DNA from: REEB85 sp018971455
GTDB taxonomy: Bacteria; Pseudomonadota; Alphaproteobacteria; Acetobacterales; Acetobacteraceae
Reading direction: 5' to 3'
Assembly (NCBI GenBank): GCA_028871195.1
Contig: JAGWNT010000021.1
Span: 1 to 45,371 of the forward strand
DNA length: 45,371 nucleotides
Positions within the stretch are counted from its first letter, which is position 1. Every line of letters begins with the position of its first letter. Made by a program: the position numbers and the translations under genes. Positions 24,430 to 32,945 of this stretch are shown here, piece after piece. Under the pieces are notes generated by a model. That model had not been told where the DNA came from. It saw nothing but the letters and a program-made list of their open reading frames with translations, and searched no databases.

Positions 24430-25442
24430 TGCCGCCCAATGATGTCGCCGCCGGTCTGACCGGCGCGCAGAAGGCGGCGGCCCTGATGCTGGCACTCGGC
24501 GACGAGAATTGCGCCCAGCTCTTCAGCATGATGCACGAGGACGAGATTAAGGAAATCTCCTCGGCGATGGCGCAGCTGGGCCCGGTGCGCTCGGAGGTGA
24601 TCGAGCGGCTCTGCCACGATTTCGCCGACAATCTCGGCGGCGCCGGCAGCCTCGTCGGCAGCTTCGAGAACACCGAGCGCCTCCTGCTGAAGACCCTGCC
24701 GCGCGACCGCGTCCTACAGATCATGGAGGAGATCCGCGGCCCCGCCGGGCGGACCATGTGGGACAAGCTCGGCAATGTCCACGAAGCCGTACTCGCCAAC
24801 TATCTCCAGAACGAATACCCGCAGACCGTCGCCGTGGTGCTCTCCAAGGTGCGCTCGGACCATGCCGCCCGCGTCCTCGCCATGCTGCCCGAAGGCTTCG
24901 CGATGGAAGTCGTCATGCGGATGCTGCGCATGGAGAGTGTGCAGAAGGACGTCCTCGAAGGTGTCGAGAGGACGCTGCGCGCCGAGTTCATGTCCAACCT
25001 CGCCCGCAGCACCCGGCGCGATGCCCACGAGATGATGGCCGAAATCTTCAACAATCTCGATCGTCAGGTCGAAACCCGCTTTGTTGCCGCGCTGGAGGAA
25101 CGCAACCGCGACGCCGCCGAGCGCATCAAGGCGCTGATGTTCACCTTCGACGATCTGCAACGGCTCACCCCCATGGCCATCCAGGTGCTGCTGCGGGTGG
25201 TGGAGAAGGAAAAGCTGCCCCTCGCGATGAAGGGAGCCTCGGAAAAACTGCGAGACCTCTTCTTCGGCGCTATGTCCGAGCGCGCCGGCAAGATGTTGCG
25301 CGATGAGATCGAGGCGCTCGGCCCGGTCAAGCTGCGCGACGTGGACGAGGCGCAGGCCGCCATCGTCGCCACCGCCAAGGACCTCGCCGCGCAGGGGCAG
25401 ATCGAGATCGGTCAGGATAAAGACGACGAGATGGTCTACTGA
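24429..25442 (+). CDS. fliG: Flagellar motor switch protein FliG
   Basis: The 337-residue protein has an N-terminal FliF-binding domain (LTGAQKAAALMLALGDENC), a middle domain with the EYPQTVAVVLSKV segment (EHPQ-type motif) and a C-terminal torque-generating domain whose charged helix reads SEKLRDLFFGAMSERAGKMLRDEIE. It sits on the cytoplasmic face of the MS ring and interacts with the stator MotA. The start overlaps fliF by one nt; the next gene starts one nt after its stop. Confidence 0.97.
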   Translation: MPPNDVAAGLTGAQKAAALMLALGDENCAQLFSMMHEDEIKEISSAMAQLGPVRSEVIERLCHDFADNLGGAGSLVGSFENTERLLLKTLPRDRVLQIMEEIRGPAGRTMWDKLGNVHEAVLANYLQNEYPQTVAVVLSKVRSDHAARVLAMLPEGFAMEVVMRMLRMESVQKDVLEGVERTLRAEFMSNLARSTRRDAHEMMAEIFNNLDRQVETRFVAALEERNRDAAERIKALMFTFDDLQRLTPMAIQVLLRVVEKEKLPLAMKGASEKLRDLFFGAMSERAGKMLRDEIEALGPVKLRDVDEAQAAIVATAKDLAAQGQIEIGQDKDDEMVY

Positions 25443-25443
25443 C

Positions 25444-26139
25444 ATGGAAGCCGCCTTCCCCCTCACCGCGCCCGGCTGCCTGATCTTTGCCGAGGAGTTC
25501 GACATCTCCGCCTCGGCGCCAAAGCTGGGAGCACCCGCCTCGGCCGCGCCGGCGGCGGACCCCGCCGAAGCCCTGCGCGAGTGCGAGGCGGCCGCCTTCC
25601 TGCGCGGCCTGCGTGAGGGCGAGGCCCTGCGCGAGGCCGAGACGGTCCGGCTGATCGAGGCCGGTCTCCACCATGTCGCAGCCGCCCTCGCCGAGGCGCG
25701 GGAGGAGAGCCTGGCAATGCATGAGGAGTGGCGGCTGGAAACCGCGCGGCTGGTCATGCAAAGCCTCATGGTGGTGCTGCCCGACGCGATGGCCCGGCTG
25801 GGCGATGGCGAAGCCGCGCGCTTCGCCGAGCAGCTTCTGCCGCGGCTCGACGACGCGCGCGCCATCATCCTGCACACCCCGCCGGTCAGCGCCGCCACCA
25901 TGGCGAGCCTCCTCGCCCGCCAGCCGCCGCACATCCGCGCCGCCGTCACCATCGCGCCGCAGGACCATCTCGGGCCGGGCGACATCGAACTCCATTGGCG
26001 CGGCGGCCGGGCCCGGCGCGATGCACGGCAGGCGATGCAGCGTCTGCGGGACACCTTGCGCCAATTCGGGCTGCTGGACGACCAGTCGGTTCCCGCCGCG
26101 CAGACCCGCGCGGCAACCACGGAGAGCGGATCATCATGA
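25444..26139 (+). CDS. fliH: FliH-like flagellar export ATPase regulator
   Basis: The 231-residue protein starts at ATG 25444, one nt after the fliG stop. A variable N-terminus (TAPGCLIFAEEFDI) is followed by a long alanine- and glutamate-rich helix (~40-110) with AxxxG-like repeats (AAAFLRGLREGEAL), and a C-terminal domain with HLGPGDIELHW, corresponding to the FliH/YscL end. FliH restrains the FliI ATPase and links it to FliN. The sequence is divergent, so the call rests partly on its position between fliG and fliN. It overlaps fliN by 4 nt (ATGA). Confidence 0.8.
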   Translation: MEAAFPLTAPGCLIFAEEFDISASAPKLGAPASAAPAADPAEALRECEAAAFLRGLREGEALREAETVRLIEAGLHHVAAALAEAREESLAMHEEWRLETARLVMQSLMVVLPDAMARLGDGEAARFAEQLLPRLDDARAIILHTPPVSAATMASLLARQPPHIRAAVTIAPQDHLGPGDIELHWRGGRARRDARQAMQRLRDTLRQFGLLDDQSVPAAQTRAATTESGSS

Positions 26140-26462
26140 CCGAGGAGGTCGGCTTCATCGATGCCATGGACGGACCTGGCGGTCCGCCCGAGGCAGCCCC
26201 GCTGCGCAGCGCGCGTGAGCTGGAGGCGGTCTACGACATTCCGGTGACCGTCAGCGCCGTGCTCGGCAAGGCGACGATGCAGGTCAGCCAATTGCTCAAG
26301 CTTGGCCGCGGCGCGGTGGTGGAGCTCGACCGCAAACTCGGCGAGGCGATCGACATCTACGTCAACAATCGCCTCGTCGCCCGCGGCGAGGTGGTGATGG
26401 TCGATGACAACCGGCTCGGCGTGACGATGACCGAAATCGTCAAGGCCGACCGCTCGTTATGA
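26136..26462 (+). CDS. fliN: Flagellar motor switch protein FliN
   Basis: The 108-residue protein consists mainly of a SpoA domain: AVYDIPVTVSAVLGKATMQV, then LLKLGRGAVVELDRKLGEAIDIYVNN, then LVARGEVVMVDDNRLGVTMTEIV. It forms the bottom of the C ring and docks the export apparatus through FliH. ATG 26136 overlaps the fliH stop. No fliM lies in the window. Confidence 0.95.
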   Translation: MTEEVGFIDAMDGPGGPPEAAPLRSARELEAVYDIPVTVSAVLGKATMQVSQLLKLGRGAVVELDRKLGEAIDIYVNNRLVARGEVVMVDDNRLGVTMTEIVKADRSL

Positions 26463-26499
26463 GCAGCCGGACCCTCGCCCAACGCGGGAAGGCCAGCCG

Positions 26500-27879
26500 A
26501 TGCGGCTGCTGATCATCGGCTCTCTGAACGGGCCACTCGGCCAGGCGGCACGCCTGGCGATGTCGCGCGGTGCCGCCATCGAGCACGCGGGCACGGCCGA
26601 AGACGCCCTCCCCCGCCTGCGGGTCGCCCCGGTCATCGAGGCGGTGTTCTGCGATCTTTCCCAGGATATCACGGGATTGCTGCTGGCCCTGGCCGGCGAG
26701 CGCATCACCGTGCCGGTGATTGCCTGCGGCACCGAGGCCCATGGGCTCGCCGCCGCCGCGGCCATCCGTGCCGGTGCCCGCGAATTCCTGCCTCTGCCGC
26801 CCGACGCGGAGCTCATCGCCGCCATCCTCGCCGGCATCACCCGCGACGAGGCGGAGGTGATCGCGCGCGACCCCTTCATGCTGGCCACGCTGCGCCGCGC
26901 CGAGCAGGTCGCCGCCAGCGAGGCGTCCATCCTCATCACCGGCCCGAGCGGCACCGGCAAGGAGGTGCTGGCGCGCCACATCCACCGCCGCTCGCGCCGC
27001 GCCGGCGGGCCGTTCATCGCCATGAACTGCGCGGCCATCCCCGAGGCGCTGCTCGAAAGCGAGTTGTTCGGCCACGAGAAAGGCGCCTTCAGCGGCGCAA
27101 CGGCGCGGCGCATCGGCCGCTTCGAGGCGGCCGATGGCGGCACCTTGCTGCTCGACGAAATCAGCGAAATGGATATCCGCCTGCAGGCCAAGCTGCTGCG
27201 CGTGATCCAGGAGCGCGAGGTGGATCGCCTCGGCGGCACGCGCCCCGTCCGCATCAATGTCCGCATCCTGGCCACCAGCAACCGCGACCTGCCCGCCGAG
27301 ACGCGCGCGGGACGATTCCGCGAGGATCTTTATTTCCGCCTCAACGTCGTCAATCTGCGCGTGCCCCCGCTGCGCGAGCGGCCGCAGGACATCGCCGCCC
27401 TCGCCGAGCATTTCGCGCAACGCTACGCGAATCTGAACGGTCTGCCGCCGCGCCGGCTTTCGGCCGAAAGCCAGGCCTGCCTGCGCGGCCATGCCTGGCC
27501 GGGAAATGTCCGCGAGCTTGAGAACGTCGTGCACCGCGCCGTTCTGCTGGCCAGCGGCGAGGAGATCGAGGCCGCCGCGATCGAACTGCCTGCCGCCGGC
27601 CTCGAAGACCAGCCCCGCGCGCCGCACGGACCGGGCGCCGAAGCCGGCCCGCCCGTTGGCCCATCCACTGGCCTGCCCGCTGGCCTGGTCGGCCGGCGCA
27701 TGGAGGAGGTCGAGCGCGACCTGATCCTCGCCACGCTGAGCCACACGCTGGGCAACCGCACCCATGCCGCGACCATCCTCGGCATCTCCATTCGCGCGCT
27801 ACGCAACAAGCTGCGCGACTACACCGCCCAGGGTGCCGCGGTGCCGCCGCCGGGCGCCGGCGTCGGCGCAGCCGCCTGA
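26500..27879 (+). CDS. flbD: Sigma-54-dependent flagellar regulator FlbD
   Basis: The 459-residue protein has an N-terminal pseudo-receiver domain lacking the acidic pocket (IIGSLN instead of a DD pair, LPLPP instead of a Lys-Pro), so classical phosphorylation is unlikely. The AAA+ domain has Walker A GPSGTGKE, the sigma-54 contact loop GAFSGA (usual GAFTGA), Walker B GGTLLLDEIS and RFREDLYFRLNV. The C-terminal Fis-type helix-turn-helix reads THAATILGISIRALRNKLRDY, after a proline- and glycine-rich linker. In alphaproteobacteria FlbD activates late flagellar genes and can repress fliF. It lies 37 nt after fliN in the same operon. Confidence 0.93.
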   Translation: MRLLIIGSLNGPLGQAARLAMSRGAAIEHAGTAEDALPRLRVAPVIEAVFCDLSQDITGLLLALAGERITVPVIACGTEAHGLAAAAAIRAGAREFLPLPPDAELIAAILAGITRDEAEVIARDPFMLATLRRAEQVAASEASILITGPSGTGKEVLARHIHRRSRRAGGPFIAMNCAAIPEALLESELFGHEKGAFSGATARRIGRFEAADGGTLLLDEISEMDIRLQAKLLRVIQEREVDRLGGTRPVRINVRILATSNRDLPAETRAGRFREDLYFRLNVVNLRVPPLRERPQDIAALAEHFAQRYANLNGLPPRRLSAESQACLRGHAWPGNVRELENVVHRAVLLASGEEIEAAAIELPAAGLEDQPRAPHGPGAEAGPPVGPSTGLPAGLVGRRMEEVERDLILATLSHTLGNRTHAATILGISIRALRNKLRDYTAQGAAVPPPGAGVGAAA

Positions 27880-27887
27880 ACGCCGCG

Positions 27888-29969
27888 ATGGCAAGCGCGC
27901 TGGCCGCCCATCCGCACGGCCTGGTGGCATTGCTGCGCCGCTACGTTCCCGGCACGGATGTCGGGCTGGCGATCGGCGTGGTCGCCCTGCTCTCGATCCT
28001 CATCTTCCCGCTGCCCACGCCGCTGCTCGATCTCGGCCTGTCGATATCGGTCACGATGTCGATCCTCGTGCTGATGGTGGCGATGTTCCTTGCCCGCCCG
28101 CTCGATTTCACCAGCTTCCCCACCCTGCTGCTGCTCACCACCTTGCTGCGCCTGTCGCTCAACGTCGCCACCACGCGCCTGATCCTGTCGCACGGCAATG
28201 AGGGCCAGCTGGCGGCCGGCCATATCGTCGCCGCCTTCGGCGGCTTCCTGATGGGCGGAGACGTCCTGATCGGGCTCATCCTGTTCTGCATTCTCCTCGT
28301 CGTGAACTTCATGGTCATCACCAAGGGCTCCGGACGCATCGCCGAGGTGGCGGCGCGTTTCAGCCTCGATGCCATGCCCGGCAAGCAGATGGCGATCGAT
28401 GCCGATCTCTCGGCCGGGCTGATCAACGACAAGGTCGCCCGCCAGCGCCGCCGCGAGCTGGAGGAGGAGAGCGGCTTCTACGGGGCGATGGACGGTGCCG
28501 CGAAATTCGTCCGCGGCGACGCGATCGCCGGCCTCATCATCACCTCCATCAACATCATCGGCGGCCTGGCCATCGGGCTGATCCGCCATGGCATGAGCTT
28601 CGCCGACGCCGCCTCCACCTTCACCACATTGACCGTCGGTGACGGTCTGGTGAGCCAGATCCCGGCCCTGCTCGTCTCCACCGCCGCCGGCATCGTCGTC
28701 GCCAAGGGCGGTATGGAAGGCACGGCGGACGCCGCGCTGATCCGCCAGCTCGGCAATCCCAAGCCGCTCGCGCTGGCCGCCGGCGCGGCCACGGTGCTGG
28801 CGCTCATGCCCGGGCTGCCGATGCTGCCCTTCCTCGGCCTGGCGGGGCTGGCCGGCGGTGGCGCCTGGCTGACGCGGCGCGGCCCTGTCAGCGCGGGCGA
28901 GGAGGATTCGGCTCCCGCGCGCCTGCCGCCCAGCGAGGCGCCGATCGCGGAATCACTCAGGATCGACCTCATCCGCCTCGAACTCGGCTACGGCCTGCTC
29001 GGCCTGGCCGGCGGCGACGCGCCGCGGCTGACCGAACAGATCAAGGGCCTGCGCCGCAGCGTGGCGGCCGAGCTGGGTTTCGTGCTGCCGCCCGTACGCA
29101 TCCAGGACAACATGCAGCTCAGCGCCGAGGCCTATTCGATCCGCATCAAGGAAATCGAGGCCGCGCGCGGTGAAATCCGCCCCACCCGCCTCCTGGTGAT
29201 GGACCCGCGCGGCGGCGTGCTCGACATTCCCGGCGAGGATACGAAGGAGCCCGCCTTCGGCCTGCCCGCCCGCTGGGTCGAGCCGACCCTGCGCGAGGAG
29301 GCCCTGTTCCGCGGCCTCACCGTCGTCGACGCCCCCAGCGTGCTGACCACGCATCTGACCGAGGCGGTCAAGCAGATCCTCGCCGAACTGCTCACCTTCG
29401 CCGACACCCAGAAGCTGCTCGACGACATGGCGCCGGAGAACCAGAAGCTGGTGGCGGAAATCGTCCCCTCGCAGATCTCCATCGGCGGCATCCAGCGGGT
29501 CCTGCAGATGCTGCTCGCCGAGCGGGTCTCGATCCGCGACCTGCCGACCATCCTGGAAGGGATCCAGGAAGCCTGCGCCAACCAGATCCGCTCGATCCCT
29601 CTCCTGGTCGGGCATGTGCGCATGCGCCTCGCCCGCCAGATCGGCGAAAGCCATATCGGCGGCGGCGGCTATGTGCCGCTGGTGACGCTGTCGCCCGCGT
29701 GGGAGGGCGAGTTCGCCACCTCGCTCACCGGCCCGGCCGATGACCGGCAGCTCAACATGGCGCCGTCCAAATTGTCCGAATTCATCATCCGGCTGCACGC
29801 CGCCTTCGACGCGGCCGCCCAGGCGGGCGAGACCCCCGTGCTGCTCACCGGCGGGCAGATCCGCCCGCATGTCCGCGCCATTATCGAGCGCGTGCGCCCG
29901 GCAGTGGCCGTCCTGGCGCAGGCCGAGATCCATCCGCGCGCGCGCATCCGCACCATCGGCACCATCTGA
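27888..29969 (+). CDS. flhA: Flagellar export-gate protein FlhA
   Basis: The 693-residue protein is of normal family length. The first ~320 residues hold eight membrane helices with the conserved FHIPEP-family stretch FPTLLLLTTLLRLSLNVATTR and the FVRGDAIAG segment. The C-terminal half is the cytosolic docking ring (GYGLLGLAGGDAPRLTEQIKG, then LQMLLAERVSIRDLPTILEG). FlhA forms the nonameric export gate for flagellar type III secretion and binds substrate-chaperone complexes. It starts eight nt after flbD ends; flhF follows after 19 nt. Confidence 0.97.
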   Translation: MASALAAHPHGLVALLRRYVPGTDVGLAIGVVALLSILIFPLPTPLLDLGLSISVTMSILVLMVAMFLARPLDFTSFPTLLLLTTLLRLSLNVATTRLILSHGNEGQLAAGHIVAAFGGFLMGGDVLIGLILFCILLVVNFMVITKGSGRIAEVAARFSLDAMPGKQMAIDADLSAGLINDKVARQRRRELEEESGFYGAMDGAAKFVRGDAIAGLIITSINIIGGLAIGLIRHGMSFADAASTFTTLTVGDGLVSQIPALLVSTAAGIVVAKGGMEGTADAALIRQLGNPKPLALAAGAATVLALMPGLPMLPFLGLAGLAGGGAWLTRRGPVSAGEEDSAPARLPPSEAPIAESLRIDLIRLELGYGLLGLAGGDAPRLTEQIKGLRRSVAAELGFVLPPVRIQDNMQLSAEAYSIRIKEIEAARGEIRPTRLLVMDPRGGVLDIPGEDTKEPAFGLPARWVEPTLREEALFRGLTVVDAPSVLTTHLTEAVKQILAELLTFADTQKLLDDMAPENQKLVAEIVPSQISIGGIQRVLQMLLAERVSIRDLPTILEGIQEACANQIRSIPLLVGHVRMRLARQIGESHIGGGGYVPLVTLSPAWEGEFATSLTGPADDRQLNMAPSKLSEFIIRLHAAFDAAAQAGETPVLLTGGQIRPHVRAIIERVRPAVAVLAQAEIHPRARIRTIGTI

Positions 29970-29988
29970 TGCGACCCGGCGCCCCGCC

Positions 29989-30879
29989 ATGCGGCTGAAA
30001 CTCTACCGGGCGGCGACGGTGCAGGAGGCGATGGCGCAGATTCGCGGCGAGCTCGGGCCCGACGCGCTGATCATGCAGACGCGCCGCCTCGCCGGGGGCG
30101 TGGAAATCGCCGCCGCCCTTGAAGGCGTCGAGGCAGTGGCACCGCCGCCGGCCGATCTCGCCGAAAGCCTGCGCAGCCACGGCGTGGGCGGGCGCATCGC
30201 CGATGGGCTGTGCCGCGGCGCGCTGCCATTTGCCCTCACCGCCATGTTCCGCTTCGCCCGGCTCGATTTCGCTTCCGGTGCGGCGCCGCTGCTGCTGGTC
30301 GGCCCGCCGGGCGGCGGCAAGACGCTGACCGCCGCGCGCCTGGCGACTCGCCTTGTGCTCGAAGGCGCGCCGCCTCTCGTCATCACCGCCGATGGCCGCC
30401 GTGCCGGCGCCGTCGAACAGCTCTCGGCCTTCACCCGCCTGCTCGGTCTCGCCCTGCTGTCGGCGAGCACGCCGGCGGCACTCGCCCGCGCCATCGCGCA
30501 GCGCCAGCACGGCCAGCCGGTGCTGATCGACGCGCCCGGGCTGGACGCGATCGATCCCGCGCAGCTGCGCGAAATCGCCGCCCTCGCCGAAGCGGGCGAG
30601 GCCCGCCCGGCCGTGGTCCTGCCGGCCGGGCTGGACCCGCACGAGGCCGCCGACCAGGCCGCCGCCCATCTCGCCGCGGGCGCTTCGTTCCTGATCGCCA
30701 CCAAGCTCGATATCAGCCGCCGCCTCGGCGGCATCCTCGCCGCCGCCGATGCCGGCCTCGCCCTGGCCGAGGCCGGCATCGGTCCGGGTGCCGCGGACGG
30801 CCTCACCCCGCTCACCGCCGCCCTGCTCGCCCGGCGCCTGCAACGGCGCGTCCCCTCGCGTGCGGCCCCCCATGCCTGA
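29989..30879 (+). CDS. flhF: FlhF-type SRP-like GTPase for flagellar placement
   Basis: The 296-residue protein is shorter than most FlhF proteins (about 360-450), mainly because the N-terminal basic region is short. It opens MRLKLYRAATVQEAMAQIRG, then GPDALIMQTRR, as FlhF does. The GTPase domain has P-loop GPPGGGKT, ITADGRRAGAVEQLSAF (the FlhF T-D-x-x-R-x-x-A-x-x-Q-L element), VLIDAPG in place of DTPG, and TKLD for guanine specificity. FlhF marks the flagellar pole and is controlled by FleN, whose gene follows. ATG 29989 is 19 nt after flhA. Confidence 0.9.
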   Translation: MRLKLYRAATVQEAMAQIRGELGPDALIMQTRRLAGGVEIAAALEGVEAVAPPPADLAESLRSHGVGGRIADGLCRGALPFALTAMFRFARLDFASGAAPLLLVGPPGGGKTLTAARLATRLVLEGAPPLVITADGRRAGAVEQLSAFTRLLGLALLSASTPAALARAIAQRQHGQPVLIDAPGLDAIDPAQLREIAALAEAGEARPAVVLPAGLDPHEAADQAAAHLAAGASFLIATKLDISRRLGGILAAADAGLALAEAGIGPGAADGLTPLTAALLARRLQRRVPSRAAPHA

Positions 30880-30895
30880 CCCGGAGATGCGCCCG

Positions 30896-31705
30896 ATGCC
30901 CCCTGCCGCCACCCCGGCTGCCACCCAGGCTGCCACTCCAACTGGCCGCGTCATTGCCATCGCCTCCGGCAAGGGCGGGGTCGGCAAGACATGGCTCGCG
31001 ATCTCGCTGGCCCATTGCCTGGCGCGCGATGGCGCCCGCGTCCTGTTGTTCGACGCGGATTTCGGCCTCGCCAATGTGGACGTGCAACTCGGCCTGCTGC
31101 CCGCGCACGACCTGCTCTCGGTGCTCTCCGGCGCCGACACGCTGGAGGCCGCGACCCTGCACCATGCCACAGGCGGGTTCGACATCCTGGCCGGCCGCTC
31201 GGGCAGCGGCGCGCTGGCATCCCTCGGCCCGGCCACCATCGCCCGCATCACCGCCCTGCTGCACGCCGCCGCGCAACGCTATGATGTCGTGCTGCTCGAT
31301 CTCGGCGCCGGCCTCGAAGCCGCGGTGCGCCGGCTTGCCGCCCTGGCCGACACGCTGCTGGTGGTCGCCACCGACGAGCCGACCAGCCTGACCGACGCCT
31401 ATGCGGTACTGAAGCTCCACGCGACCGATCTCGGCCCCGCGGCCCCCGGCGATGCGCGCCTGGCGATCAATCTCGCCGCGAGCCGCACCGCCGGCGAGCG
31501 GACCTATGGCGGCCTCGCCCGCGCCTGCGAGCGCTTCCTCGCCCATCGCCCGCCGCTCGCCGGCATCATCCGCCGCGACGAGCGCGTGCGCGAGGCGATC
31601 CGCCGCCAGGAGCTCTTCCTCGCACGCTCTCCCACGGCACCCGCGGCACAGGATGTGGAGGCCCTCGCGGCCGCCCTCCTGCCAGTCAGCCTGCCGGCCG
31701 GATAG
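30896..31705 (+). CDS. fleN: MinD/ParA-like flagellar number regulator FleN (FlhG)
   Basis: The protein has 269 residues from ATG 30896, which has GGAG nine nt upstream; ATGs at 30872 and 30887 in the same frame are alternatives, the first overlapping flhF. After an Ala/Pro/Thr-rich leader comes the deviant Walker A SGKGGVGKTW, then LLFDADFGLANVDVQLGL, DVVLLDLGAGLEAAV and VVATDEPTSLTDAYAVLKL, all typical of FleN/FlhG. It stimulates FlhF GTPase activity and limits flagellar number. It is the last gene of the flagellar operon and converges on folE with a 6-nt gap. Confidence 0.92.
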   Translation: MPPAATPAATQAATPTGRVIAIASGKGGVGKTWLAISLAHCLARDGARVLLFDADFGLANVDVQLGLLPAHDLLSVLSGADTLEAATLHHATGGFDILAGRSGSGALASLGPATIARITALLHAAAQRYDVVLLDLGAGLEAAVRRLAALADTLLVVATDEPTSLTDAYAVLKLHATDLGPAAPGDARLAINLAASRTAGERTYGGLARACERFLAHRPPLAGIIRRDERVREAIRRQELFLARSPTAPAAQDVEALAAALLPVSLPAG

Positions 31706-31711
31706 CGCCGG

Positions 31712-32383
31712 TCAGACCGGCCGGGCCGACGCGATCATCGACATCAGCTCGCGCCGCGTGTTCGGATCATCGCGAAAGGCGCCGAGCATGCGGCTGGTCA
31801 CCATGCCCACCCCCGGCTTGTGCACGCCGCGCGTGGTCATGCATTGATGCTCGGCCTCGATCACCACGGCGACGCCGCGTGGCTGCAACACCTCGTTGAT
31901 GGTGTTGGCAATCTGCGCGGTGAGCTTCTCCTGGATCTGCAACCGCTTGGCATAGGCATCGACCACCCGCGCCAGCTTGCTGATGCCGACCACGCGCCGG
32001 TGCGGCAGGTAGGCGACGTGGGCATGGCCGACGATCGGCACCATGTGGTGCTCGCAATAGCTTTCCAGGCGGATCGCCCGCAGCAGGACGATCTCGTCAT
32101 AGCCCTCGGTCTCCTCGAAGGTGCGTTCGAGCAACGCCACCGGATCGACGCGGTAGCCGGCGAAATACTCCTCGTAGGACCGCACCACCCGCCCCGGCGT
32201 CTCGGCAAGGCCTTCGCGGCCCGGATCGTCACCGGCCCAGAGCAGCAGGGTGCGCACGGCCGCCTCGGCCTCCTCGCGCGTCGGGCGCCCCGTCTCACCG
32301 GCTTCAGGGGCCGCAATCAGCCGGTCGGGAGGGGCTACAAGGTTCACCGTGGCATTTCCTCGGGGCAAAACCATCACATGCAT
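31712..32383 (-). CDS. folE: GTP cyclohydrolase I (type IA)
   Basis: The 223-residue protein has EEAEAAVRTLLLWAGDDPGREGLAETPGRV, the zinc and catalytic motif ESYCEHHMVPIVGHAHVAYLP, and the later Cys in AEHQCMTTRGV. It makes 7,8-dihydroneopterin triphosphate for folate. The first ATG (32383) is used; ATG 32374 is also possible. A small inverted repeat, GCCGGT-cag-ACCGGC (31707-31721), spans its stop and may act as a weak bidirectional terminator with fleN. Confidence 0.96.
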   Translation of the reverse strand: MHVMVLPRGNATVNLVAPPDRLIAAPEAGETGRPTREEAEAAVRTLLLWAGDDPGREGLAETPGRVVRSYEEYFAGYRVDPVALLERTFEETEGYDEIVLLRAIRLESYCEHHMVPIVGHAHVAYLPHRRVVGISKLARVVDAYAKRLQIQEKLTAQIANTINEVLQPRGVAVVIEAEHQCMTTRGVHKPGVGMVTSRMLGAFRDDPNTRRELMSMIASARPV

Positions 32384-32471
32384 CCCAGCCGCGCACCCGC
32401 CCAGCGGCGCCGATGGCTGCGGAGCCGATATGGGGCCAGGCCCCGGGCCCGCAAGACGGCAAGCCCCGGCT

Positions 32472-32876
32472 TCAATGCACGCGGCCGTGATGGTGCGGGC
32501 TGTCGAGGCTGAAGGCCGGGATCACCACGTCGAAGGTCTCGCCGGATTCCGGCACCACCATGTGGTAGGCGCCGCGCATGAAGCCGGACGGCGTGTCGAG
32601 CGGGGTGCCGGAGGTATATTCGAAGACCTCGCCCGGATCGAGCACCGGCTGCTGGCCCACCACCCCGTCGCCATGCACGCGCTGGGTGCGCCCCCGCGCA
32701 TCGGTGATCTGCCAGGTGCGGGCGCGCAGCTGCACTGTCTCGCGCCCGCGATTCTCGATCCGGATGCGATAGGCCCAGACGAAATTGCCCTCCTCGGGCT
32801 TGGACTGGTCCTCGAGGTAGAACGAGCGGACGCTGATGCGGATGTCGCGCGTGGTGGCGTTGTAGTCCTCGGTCAT
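32472..32876 (-). CDS. apaG: ApaG-domain protein
   Basis: The 134-residue protein is one ApaG domain: IRISVRSFYLEDQSKPEEGNFVWAYRIRIEN, then VQLRARTWQITDARGRTQ, GVVGQQPVLDPGEVFEYTSG and PSGFMRGAYHMV. The fold is fibronectin-III-like. ApaG has been linked to Co2+/Mg2+ homeostasis and diadenosine tetraphosphate control, but the biochemical role is unsettled. It lies between metZ and folE on the same strand, separated by 69 and 88 nt. Confidence 0.95.
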   Translation of the reverse strand: MTEDYNATTRDIRISVRSFYLEDQSKPEEGNFVWAYRIRIENRGRETVQLRARTWQITDARGRTQRVHGDGVVGQQPVLDPGEVFEYTSGTPLDTPSGFMRGAYHMVVPESGETFDVVIPAFSLDSPHHHGRVH

Positions 32877-32945
32877 ACGGTCCTTCCCCGGCGCGCCCGA
32901 TTCAACGCGCGCGCCGGGGCAAAGTCCAGCCTCTCCGCCGCCCGG

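Noticed and set aside
22588..24495. A 635-residue minus-strand reading frame opposite fliF
   Set aside because: It is the antisense shadow of fliF in very GC-rich DNA; its Asp/Gly/Ala/Arg composition is typical of shadows and no family is visible.
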